Shown here piece by piece: positions 1 through 5,368 of a DNA stretch of 10,545 nucleotides. Within the stretch, counting starts at the first letter, position 1, and every line of letters starts with the position of its first letter. The translations under genes and the position numbers were made by a program. The DNA is taken from positions 421-10,965 of the forward strand of contig DMQJ01000015.1 in assembly GCA_003455715.1 (NCBI GenBank), given 5' to 3'. The notes beneath the pieces were generated by a model. The model ran no database searches. It worked only from the letters and a program-made list of their open reading frames with translations, and was not told the origin of the DNA. This DNA comes from Acidimicrobiaceae bacterium. Lineage in GTDB: Bacteria > Actinomycetota > Acidimicrobiia > Acidimicrobiales > Ilumatobacteraceae.

Positions 1-13
1 GCTCTTCCGATCT
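1..13 (+). other. Illumina adapter remnant at the contig edge
   Basis: Bases 1-13 read GCTCTTCCGATCT, the exact 3' end shared by the Illumina TruSeq adapters (reverse complement of AGATCGGAAGAGC). The genomic insert starts at 14. This is untrimmed vector-like sequence, not biology. The reading frame of the neighbouring SMC gene happens to stay open through it, so an automatic caller would wrongly add about four residues (A-L-P-I) to that protein. Confidence 0.95.
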
Positions 14-369
14 GCCTCCACCTCAACACAGGTGTGGAGGTGGAGGCCAAGCCGAGCGGCAAGAACGTGAAGAAGCTCTCGCTGTTGTCGGGCGGCGAGC
101 GCAGCCTCACGGCGTTGGCGTTCCTGTTCGCCGTGTTCCGCAGCCGGCCCTCGCCGTTCTACGTGATGGACGAGGTGGAGGCCGCGCTCGACGACGTGAA
201 CCTGCATCGTTTCCTCGGTCTCATCGCTGAGTTCCGCCAGGAAGCGCAGCTGCTCATCGTGAGCCACCAGAAGCGCACGATGGAGGCGGGCGACAGCTTG
301 CTCGGCGTGAGCATGCAGCCTGGTGGGTCGTCGAAGGTCATCGTTGAACGGGCGGCGGCTCGCGCCTGA
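14..369 (+). CDS. smc: Chromosome segregation protein SMC, C-terminal fragment (5' truncated)
   Basis: This is the last ~118 codons of SMC, the ring-forming ATPase that with ScpA/ScpB compacts and segregates the chromosome. A full SMC is about 1,200 residues, so only the C-terminal half of the ABC head is present. Visible motifs in order are the signature LLSGGERS, Walker B with D-loop ([15 protein letters not shown]), the switch-region SHQKRTME, and the family C-terminus [12 protein letters not shown]. The first full genomic codon is at 16. It reads [11 protein letters not shown], which fits the stretch just before the signature region in SMC proteins. The GTG at 34 is an internal valine, not a start. 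The stop is TGA at 367-369. The truncation is due to the contig end, not gene decay. Nothing of ftsY or scpAB is visible here. RecN and SbcC are less likely, because the [11 protein letters not shown] and MQPGGSSKV stretches are typical of SMC. Confidence 0.95.
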
Positions 370-371
370 AC

Positions 372-388
372 CTTCAGGAAACCTGAGG
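372..388 (+). terminator. Small stem-loop just after smc, possible terminator
   Basis: CTTCAGG (372-378), loop AAA, CCTGAGG (382-388) form a 7-bp stem with one G-T pair, starting two bases after the smc stop. No T-run follows, so it is not a classical intrinsic terminator. GC-rich actinobacteria often have terminators without a U-tract. A second weak GCGCG/CGCGC pair follows at 391-407. Confidence 0.3.
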
Positions 389-414
389 TGGCGCGGGCGT
401 GGCGCGCGTAACGC

Positions 415-420
415 TACGAT
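415..420 (+). promoter_or_regulatory. Candidate -10 element for the transporter operon
   Basis: TACGAT at 415-420 matches the TAnnnT core of an actinobacterial housekeeping -10. It sits in the 102-base gap between smc and the ABC ATPase gene, about 50 bases before the start codon. No convincing -35 hexamer stands 16-18 bases upstream, where the sequence is GC-rich, so the call rests on the -10 and its position. Confidence 0.25.
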
Positions 421-453
421 CATCTCATTCGCCATGGGGGGCGACGAATCTCG

Positions 454-460
454 GGGGAGA
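454..460 (+). promoter_or_regulatory. Shine-Dalgarno deciding the GTG start at 472
   Basis: GGGGAGA lies 11 bases before the GTG at 472. The nearest ATG upstream (434) is in another frame, so this purine block supports the GTG as the real start. Confidence 0.55.
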
Positions 461-471
461 ACCAACGCATC

Positions 472-1563
472 GTGGCTGACTTCGTTGCTTCGACGACACA
501 GAACAACGATTCACCGACCTCTCCCGCCATACAGCTCGTCGGCCTGCGCAAGTCATTCGGCTCCGGCGAACATGCCGTGCACGCCGTCGACGGCGTCGAT
601 CTCTCCATCGCGGAGGGGGAGTTCTTCTCTTTTCTGGGTCCAAGTGGCAGTGGAAAGACCACAGTGCTGCGGATGATCGCCGGCTTCGAGCTGCCAACCG
701 CAGGCGCCATCCTCCTCGAGGGGCTCGACGTCACACGTGCCGCCCCCTACGACCGCAACGTCAATACGGTCTTCCAGGACTACGCGCTGTTCCCGCACAT
801 GACCGTGCTGCAGAACGTCGAGTACGGCCTCAAGGTGAAGGGCGTGTCGCGCAGTGAGCGCCGCAAGCGGGCTGCGGAGATGCTGGAGAAGGTGCGCCTC
901 GGATCCTTCGGCAATCGCAAGCCCAACCAGCTGAGCGGTGGTCAACGGCAACGAGTCGCGCTGGCTCGCGCGCTGGTGAACCAGCCGAAGGTGCTGCTGC
1001 TTGATGAGCCGCTCGGCGCGCTCGACCTCAAGCTTCGAGAGGAGATGCAGGTCGAGCTGAAGGCGATTCAGCGAGAGGTGGGCATCACGTTCGTCTTCGT
1101 CACCCACGACCAGGGCGAGGCACTGAGCATGAGCAACCGCATTGCGGTGTTCAACCACGGCCGCATCGAACAGGTTGGTTCACCTCGCGAGATCTACGAC
1201 CACCCCGCCACATCGTTCGTCGCCGGTTTCGTGGGCACCAGCAACGTGCTGTCGGCCACGCTCTCCCATGAGCTCATGGGCGTTGCGGCTCCTCACTCCG
1301 TTCGCCCCGAGCGCATCCGCATTGTGCGCGATGACGCCGTGGGCGCAGACGTCGTCGTGCCCGGAGTGGTGAGCGACGTTCAGTATCTGGGTGCCGACTG
1401 TCGGGTCCGCGTCGACCTCGACGACGGCAGCCATCTTCTCGCCAACGTGCCGAGCGACGGGCTCGTTGGTGTTGCCATCGGCGAAGCGATTCGTCTGGCA
1501 TGGCCGCGCGGAGCGGCATTCACGGTCGCAGACACAACCACCTCTGAAGGGGGAGACCAATGA
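472..1563 (+). CDS. potA: Polyamine-type ABC transporter ATP-binding protein (PotA-like)
   Basis: This is the cytoplasmic ATPase that powers import through the two permeases encoded downstream. At 363 residues it is the usual PotA length. Motifs seen are Walker A GPSGSGKTT (56-64), Q-loop Gln102 in FQDYALFPHM, signature LSGGQ (154-158), Walker B VLLLDEP (174-180), D-loop GALD and H-loop His212. After the nucleotide-binding domain comes a C-terminal regulatory region of TOBE type (about 275-352), containing SVRPER and SDVQYLGADCRVRV. FPHMTVLQNVEYGL and LDLKLREEMQ are typical of the spermidine/putrescine and iron(III)-type ATPases. It is first in a four-gene operon, and its stop overlaps the next start (ATGA, 1560-1563). 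The binding-protein and permease neighbours favour a polyamine-type substrate. A related small organic substrate cannot be excluded. Confidence 0.93.
   Translation: MADFVASTTQNNDSPTSPAIQLVGLRKSFGSGEHAVHAVDGVDLSIAEGEFFSFLGPSGSGKTTVLRMIAGFELPTAGAILLEGLDVTRAAPYDRNVNTVFQDYALFPHMTVLQNVEYGLKVKGVSRSERRKRAAEMLEKVRLGSFGNRKPNQLSGGQRQRVALARALVNQPKVLLLDEPLGALDLKLREEMQVELKAIQREVGITFVFVTHDQGEALSMSNRIAVFNHGRIEQVGSPREIYDHPATSFVAGFVGTSNVLSATLSHELMGVAAPHSVRPERIRIVRDDAVGADVVVPGVVSDVQYLGADCRVRVDLDDGSHLLANVPSDGLVGVAIGEAIRLAWPRGAAFTVADTTTSEGGDQ
1548..1555 (+). promoter_or_regulatory. Strong Shine-Dalgarno before the binding-protein gene
   Basis: AGGGGGAG lies four bases before the ATG at 1560, inside the last codons of the ATPase gene. 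It is the most purine-rich ribosome site in the operon, consistent with the binding protein being needed in excess of the membrane components. Confidence 0.6.
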
Positions 1564-2780
1564 GGAAGTCACGAGTTGGGGCGGCGCTGCTGGCGTCGCT
1601 CACGCTTGTCGCCGCCGCGTGCGGCGACGATGAGAAGGAATCGACCACCACCGAAGCACCTGAGGGCACCGATGCTCCGGCACCGGACACCACCGAAGGC
1701 GGCGACATCGACTACATGTGGACGCCGAATGCCGACGTACTCGCAGGTGCCGAAGGACAGGTGAACATCGTCGCCTGGCCCGGCTACATCGAGGAAGCGT
1801 GGTCGGCGCCGTTCACCGAGATGACCGGCTGCGCCGTCAACGTGAAGCTCGGCGCCACGTCCGACGAGATGGTGCAGCTCATGCAGAGCGGCGAGTACGA
1901 CGGCGTTTCGGCGTCGGGCGACGCCACGAACCGGCTGATGGCCGGCGGTGAGGTCGTGGAGATCGACCTGGCCGAGTTCAGCAGCTACGACGACATCTTC
2001 GACGGCCTGAAGGACAAGCCGTGGAACTCGATGGACGGCAAGCCGATGGGCATCCCCCACGGCCGCGGCGCGAACGTGATGTTCTACAACACTGAGGCCT
2101 TCCCTGACGGGGTCGACAGCTGGAGCGTGATGTGGGAAGGCGGCTCGGTCGCCGAAGGCGCCACCAGCGTCTACGACAGCCCGATCTACATTGCCGACGC
2201 CGCGCTGTGGCTGATGGCCACGCAGCCGGAGTTGGGCATCACCAACCCGTACGCGCTCGACCAGACCCAGTTCGACGCAGCGATCGCCCTGCTGGAAAGC
2301 CAGAAGGAGATCACCGGCCAGTACTGGGCCGACTACGTCGTGCAGGCCAACTCGATGGTCGATGGCACCGTGCTTGCCGGTACCACCTGGCAGGTCGTGG
2401 CCAACTTCGCTCAGGGCGAAGGCGCCATCATCGAGACGGTGAAGCCGAAGGAAGGCGCCACCGGCTGGTCCGACACGTGGATGCTCTCGTCGCAGGCCGC
2501 CAACCCCAACTGCATGAAGCTGTGGATGGACTGGATCTCGTCGCCGTGGGCCAACGCTCAGGCCACCGAGTACTTCGGTGAGGCCCCGAGCAACGAGAAG
2601 GGCTGCGCGCTCACCGCCGACCCCGATCACTGCACCAAGTTCCACGCCGAGGAAGAGGACTACTGGACTGACGTGTGGTACTGGACCACCGCCACCGAGG
2701 AGTGCCTCGACGGGCGCACCGACGTCACCTGCGTGCCCTACACCGAGTGGGTCAACGCCTGGAACGCCCTGCGCGCGTGA
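1560..2780 (+). CDS. potD: Polyamine-type ABC transporter substrate-binding lipoprotein (PotD-like)
   Basis: This 406-residue protein captures substrate outside the membrane and delivers it to the permeases. The N-terminus is a lipoprotein signal: MRKSR, a hydrophobic stretch, then LVAAAC with lipidated Cys21, followed by a Thr/Glu/Pro/Asp linker to about residue 50. The mature part starts VNIVAWPGYIEE (68-79), as in PotD-type proteins. By eye, Trp73, Tyr76, Asp206, Trp277 and the pair Trp303/Asp305 (GWSDTW) fall where PotD has polyamine-contacting residues. The second acidic residue expected three positions after Asp206 looks like Ile209, so the exact ligand is uncertain. The mature domain also has six cysteines (91, 318, 349, 358, 382, 391), four of them in the last 60 residues, which suggests a disulfide-stabilised tail. 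The start overlaps the ATPase stop (ATGA), and its own stop overlaps the next start (GTGA). Confidence 0.88.
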   Translation: MRKSRVGAALLASLTLVAAACGDDEKESTTTEAPEGTDAPAPDTTEGGDIDYMWTPNADVLAGAEGQVNIVAWPGYIEEAWSAPFTEMTGCAVNVKLGATSDEMVQLMQSGEYDGVSASGDATNRLMAGGEVVEIDLAEFSSYDDIFDGLKDKPWNSMDGKPMGIPHGRGANVMFYNTEAFPDGVDSWSVMWEGGSVAEGATSVYDSPIYIADAALWLMATQPELGITNPYALDQTQFDAAIALLESQKEITGQYWADYVVQANSMVDGTVLAGTTWQVVANFAQGEGAIIETVKPKEGATGWSDTWMLSSQAANPNCMKLWMDWISSPWANAQATEYFGEAPSNEKGCALTADPDHCTKFHAEEEDYWTDVWYWTTATEECLDGRTDVTCVPYTEWVNAWNALRA

Positions 2781-3715
2781 TCACTGCCGAACGGGTTGGG
2801 AGGGCCTCCGGGCCCTCCCAACCCCTCCGCAACCTGAATCGGTTCTTTCGGCGCCATCCGCGCGCCGGTTTGTTGACCCTGCTGACGCCTCCAGTGGCGT
2901 GGCTGCTCGTGGTGTACCTGGCATCGCTGGCGATGCTGGTGGTGGCCGCGCTCTACACGCTCGATCCGACGTCGCAGAAGCCCACCGATGAGCTCACCAC
3001 CTCCAACATCACCGACGCGCTCTCCGATACCAACGTCTGGTCGCTGTTCGGTCGCACAGTGCTGGTCGCGATGAGTGTCACGCTCATCTGCGCGTTGGTG
3101 GCGCTGCCCACGTGCTTCTTCCTGGCCAAGATCGCACCGCGCTGGGTGCGCCGCGGTCTGCTGGTGTCGATGCTGCTGCCGCTGTGGGCTGGCTACATGG
3201 TGAAGGCCTACGCCTGGAGGGCAATGGTCTCGCCCGCCGGCGGTAACCGGTTCGCCGCTGCTGGGCGGGGCGGCGGGGGGTTCATGGAGAGTGTGCTCGG
3301 CTGGACGCCGGGCTACGGCCGAGTGGCCGTGGTGATCGCGCTCGTCTACTTGTGGCTGCCCTACATGATCCTGCCGGTGTACGCAGGTCTTGAGCGGATG
3401 CCGACGTCGCTGCTCGATGCGGCTGGTGACCTCGGTGCTCGGCCGTGGCGAACGTTCCGCACCGTCATCTTGCCGCTGCTGTTGCCGTCCGTAGCAGCCG
3501 GGTCGATCTTCACGTTCTCGCTCTCGCTCGGCGACTACATCCTTCCTCGCCTCTTGGTCGACGGGAAGGAGCGCGTCATGTTCGGCGAGTTGATCAGCGC
3601 CACCCTCGGCGCGCCGAACCTGCCGCTGGCCGCGGCGTACACCCTCTTTCCACTCGTCATGATCGTCTTCTACCTGCTCGCCATGAAGCGGGCTGGCGCG
3701 TTCGAGAACCTGTGA
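2777..3715 (+). CDS. potB: Polyamine-type ABC transporter permease, first subunit (PotB-like)
   Basis: This is an integral membrane subunit of the importer. I chose the GTG at 2777, giving 312 residues. It overlaps the upstream TGA by four bases (GTGA), whereas a GTG at 2675 would overlap the binding-protein gene by about 100 bases and add an unrelated Arg-rich N-terminus. Membrane segments lie near 31-58, 91-116, 126-146, 181-203, 230-252 and 283-302. The EAA coupling loop that docks on the ATPase is at about 212-233 (LLDAAGDLGARPWRTFRTVILP region). Motifs such as YLWLPYMILPVYAGLERMP and FSLSLGDY are typical of PotB/PotH permeases. Two oddities: codons 6-16 form a very stable hairpin, and a Gly/Ala-rich stretch (154-168) sits in the periplasmic loop between helices 3 and 4. 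No clear Shine-Dalgarno is needed if translation is coupled. Confidence 0.9.
   Translation: MITAERVGRASGPSQPLRNLNRFFRRHPRAGLLTLLTPPVAWLLVVYLASLAMLVVAALYTLDPTSQKPTDELTTSNITDALSDTNVWSLFGRTVLVAMSVTLICALVALPTCFFLAKIAPRWVRRGLLVSMLLPLWAGYMVKAYAWRAMVSPAGGNRFAAAGRGGGGFMESVLGWTPGYGRVAVVIALVYLWLPYMILPVYAGLERMPTSLLDAAGDLGARPWRTFRTVILPLLLPSVAAGSIFTFSLSLGDYILPRLLVDGKERVMFGELISATLGAPNLPLAAAYTLFPLVMIVFYLLAMKRAGAFENL
2792..2825 (+). repeat. Strong hairpin with UCCG tetraloop at the binding-protein/permease junction
   Basis: The stem is 2793-2806 (GGGTTGGGAGGGCC) paired with 2811-2824, 14 bp without mismatch. It closes with loop TCCG (2807-2810), which makes a C(UNCG)G-type tetraloop in RNA. It begins 13 bases after the binding-protein stop codon and lies within codons 6-16 of the permease gene. 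No T-run follows. Likely roles are a barrier to 3' exonucleases that protects the upstream mRNA, partial termination, or restraint of permease translation. Confidence 0.85.
3263..3280 (+). repeat. G-rich tract in the permease gene
   Basis: G-tracts of 3, 4, 2 and 6 bases separated by single C's encode part of the Gly-rich loop of permease 1. The tract could form a two-tier G-quadruplex in DNA or mRNA. It is also a place where short-read assembly can err. The reading frame is intact on both sides. Confidence 0.5.
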
Positions 3716-3725
3716 GCCTTCGCTG

Positions 3726-4547
3726 ATGCGCACCTCGCTCTTCTCGAAGATCGTGCTCGGGGTAATCACCCTGGCCACGCTGGTCTTCTTCTACATCCCG
3801 CTCTTCGTGGTGGCCCGGCTGTCGTTCACCGAGAACAAGTCGGTGGCGTGGCCAGCAAAGGGTTGGACCTTGCAGTGGTGGCGCGAGGCTTGGCACGACG
3901 ACGGGCCACGGGAGGCACTCACCCGCTCCGTCTCGGTCGCGGCATGGGCCACCGTGATTGCGCTCATCCTCGGATCGTTTGCAGCGTTTGCGTTGCAGCG
4001 CTACTCGTTCTTCGGCAAGAACACCGTCTCGTTCGTGCTCGTTCTGCCGATTGCGTTGCCCGGCATCGTCACGGGTATCGCCTTGCAGAACACGTTCACC
4101 AAGGAGGTCGACCTCGGTCTGTTCGCCTTCGAGGTTGGTCTCGGCTTCCACTCGTTGGTGATGGCCCACGCAACGTTCTGTGTGGTCATCGCCTACAACA
4201 ATGTCATTGCCCGACTCCGCCGATCGTCGCCCAACCTGCTGGAGGCGTCGGCAGACCTCGGGGCCACCGGCCTGCAAACGTTTCGGTACGTCACCTTTCC
4301 ACTGGTGCGTTCGGCGCTGCTTGCGGGCGGCATCCTGGCGTTCGCGCTGAGCTTCGACGAGATCGTCGTCACCACCTTCACCTCCGGCTCGGGGTATCTC
4401 ACGCTGCCGCAGTGGATCTACGCCAACTTCGCTCGCCCACAGTCGCCGGCGGTCATCAATGTGGTTGCTACCTTCGTGATGGTCGTGAGTATTCCCCTGG
4501 CCTACCTGGCGCAACGCCTCAGCGACGGCGGCTCCGACGCGCAGTAG
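3726..4547 (+). CDS. potC: Polyamine-type ABC transporter permease, second subunit (PotC-like)
   Basis: This second membrane subunit pairs with the upstream permease to form the channel. It has 273 residues, the usual PotC/PotI length. Membrane segments lie near 8-30, 70-92, 102-121, 136-160, 197-217 and 243-262. The EAA loop is at 171-195 (LLEASADLGATGLQTFRYVT). The PotC hallmarks FFYIPLFVVARLSF near the N-terminus and LAFALSFDEIVVTTF after the EAA loop are both present. The ATG at 3726 lies 10 bases after the previous stop, with no obvious Shine-Dalgarno, so it is probably translated by ribosomes finishing the upstream gene. It is the last gene of the transporter operon. The stop is TAG, and no U-tract terminator follows. 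Confidence 0.9.
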   Translation: MRTSLFSKIVLGVITLATLVFFYIPLFVVARLSFTENKSVAWPAKGWTLQWWREAWHDDGPREALTRSVSVAAWATVIALILGSFAAFALQRYSFFGKNTVSFVLVLPIALPGIVTGIALQNTFTKEVDLGLFAFEVGLGFHSLVMAHATFCVVIAYNNVIARLRRSSPNLLEASADLGATGLQTFRYVTFPLVRSALLAGGILAFALSFDEIVVTTFTSGSGYLTLPQWIYANFARPQSPAVINVVATFVMVVSIPLAYLAQRLSDGGSDAQ

Positions 4548-4566
4548 CGTGGCTGTGCAACGCCCG

Positions 4567-4631
4567 TTCGATGAAACTCGGCTGGCGGCGCTTGACACCT
4601 GTGCTAAGCCTGGTGTCAGAACTTCGATGAA
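4567..4631 (+). repeat. Direct repeat TTCGATGAA flanking the dyad
   Basis: TTCGATGAA occurs at 4567-4575 and again at 4623-4631, 56 bases apart, on both sides of the TGACACC/GGTGTCA dyad in the gap between the transporter and the YqiJ-like gene. The copies are short and could be chance. Their symmetric placement is why they are listed. Confidence 0.3.
4592..4618 (+). promoter_or_regulatory. Dyad symmetry overlapping a perfect TTGACA box
   Basis: TGACACC (4593-4599) and GGTGTCA (4612-4618) are a perfect 7-bp inverted repeat with a 12-base centre that itself contains GCTAAGC. The left arm overlaps TTGACA (4592-4597), a consensus -35 hexamer. No good -10 follows at 16-18 bases (the sequence there is GTGTCAGAA). 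It may be an operator for a dimeric regulator upstream of the YqiJ/flotillin module, or a weak stem-loop ending the transporter transcript. I cannot tell which. Confidence 0.35.
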
Positions 4632-4699
4632 GATGTCAACTACTCGTTCAGGTGGTCGCTCGATCACCGTTCGTCCCCTCAGCCTCCGGAGCACTGTCC

Positions 4700-4706
4700 G
4701 AGGTGG
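4700..4706 (+). promoter_or_regulatory. Shine-Dalgarno before the YqiJ-like gene
   Basis: GAGGTGG lies nine bases before the ATG at 4716 and supports that start. Confidence 0.5.
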
Positions 4707-4715
4707 TGGCCGGTC

Positions 4716-5306
4716 ATGAACGTCGTGCTCTCGTTTCCCACCGTGGTGTTCACGTTCCTCTTGGTCGTGTGCGTGCTGTGGTGGTTGGCCAGCATGGTGC
4801 TCGGCGGCCTCGACACCGACATCGACGCAGAGGGCGGCGACGGCCTCGCCGACCAACTCGGTCTCTCGGCGATGCCCCTCCCGTTGGCGCTGTCCATCCT
4901 GGCGCTCGGCGGGTGGCTCACCTCCGCGCTGTTGCACGGCCTTGTCGGCGACAGTGGCCGCTCGTTGGCCATCGGCGCCGCGCTCGGCGTGTTCGTCGGC
5001 GCCATCGTGGTCGGCCTGGGCCTGGTGAAGTTGCTGTCGGGCCCGCTCGGCACCCTGTTTGCCACCGAACCGGCTCCCACTCGCCGCCAAGCAGTTGGTT
5101 CCATCTGCAAGGTGCGCACGGTCGAGGTGAACGAGCGACTTGGCGATGCCGAGGTCGTCACCGGGGTGTTGAAGGGCAGCGTCGTAGAGGTTCGCGCCGC
5201 AGCGGGCCGCTTCCGTCGAGGCGATCTGGCCCTGCTGGTCGACTACGACGACCACACACAACGATTCGTCATCGACGAGGTCGACGAACTCGTCACCCCT
5301 GACTGA
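4716..5306 (+). CDS. YqiJ-like (DUF1449) membrane protein with OB-fold tail, flotillin partner
   Basis: This is a 196-residue membrane protein with three predicted helices (about 8-30, 54-75, 84-108) and a soluble C-terminal domain at about 122-192. The soluble part, beginning GSICKVRTVEVNER, looks like the small beta-barrel (OB fold) of YqiJ/NfeD-class proteins. The opening FPTVVFTFLLVVCVLWW, followed by an Asp/Glu-rich loop (GLDTDIDAEGGDG), is characteristic of E. coli YqiJ and its relatives. Such proteins are encoded beside flotillins (YqiJ-YqiK in E. coli; NfeD-like YuaF with YuaG/FloT in Bacillus) and are thought to work with them in membrane microdomains. That a flotillin follows 62 bases later is strong context. 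The molecular function is not known. It was annotated by architecture and neighbourhood, and a generic NfeD-family label would also be defensible. Confidence 0.82.
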   Translation: MNVVLSFPTVVFTFLLVVCVLWWLASMVLGGLDTDIDAEGGDGLADQLGLSAMPLPLALSILALGGWLTSALLHGLVGDSGRSLAIGAALGVFVGAIVVGLGLVKLLSGPLGTLFATEPAPTRRQAVGSICKVRTVEVNERLGDAEVVTGVLKGSVVEVRAAAGRFRRGDLALLVDYDDHTQRFVIDEVDELVTPD

Positions 5307-5330
5307 CCACAGTCGTCCGTCTTCTAGGAT
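5303..5330 (+). promoter_or_regulatory. Candidate promoter for the flotillin-ATPase pair
   Basis: CTGACC (5303-5308), a 16-base spacer and TAGGAT (5325-5330) resemble a TTGACN/TAnnnT actinobacterial promoter. It overlaps the end of the YqiJ-like gene and would start transcripts about 30 bases before the flotillin ATG. Each box matches consensus at four of six positions. The gene may still also be read from further upstream. Confidence 0.35.
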
Positions 5331-5350
5331 CCCCCCAAGTCCCCGTTCAC

Positions 5351-5356
5351 GAGGAG
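5351..5356 (+). promoter_or_regulatory. Shine-Dalgarno before the flotillin gene
   Basis: GAGGAG lies 12 bases before the ATG at 5369, a rather long spacing. No in-frame alternative start lies between them, so the ATG at 5369 stands. Confidence 0.5.
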
Positions 5357-5368
5357 TACGTCCGTTTC

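Noticed and set aside
2675..2776. Upstream GTG start for permease 1
   Set aside because: It would overlap the binding-protein gene by about 100 bases and add 34 Arg/His-rich residues. The GTGA overlap at 2777 gives a normal permease N-terminus.
3263..3280. Frameshift in permease 1 at the G-run
   Set aside because: Permease motifs continue in the same frame on both sides (WRAMVSP before, MESVLGWTPGY after), so there is no frameshift.
4547..4570. Terminator after the transporter operon
   Set aside because: Only a 4-bp GCGT/ACGC pairing with a 9-base loop and no T-run, too weak to call.
3657..5261. 534-codon open frame on the minus strand
   Set aside because: It runs antisense across permease 1, permease 2 and the YqiJ-like gene. 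Its translation is rich in Gln/Arg/His/Glu without domains, typical of a high-GC shadow frame.
4652..5302. 216-codon + strand frame starting at GTG 4652
   Set aside because: It overlaps the YqiJ-like gene almost completely in another frame, and its translation is Arg/Gly/His-rich with no membrane segments.
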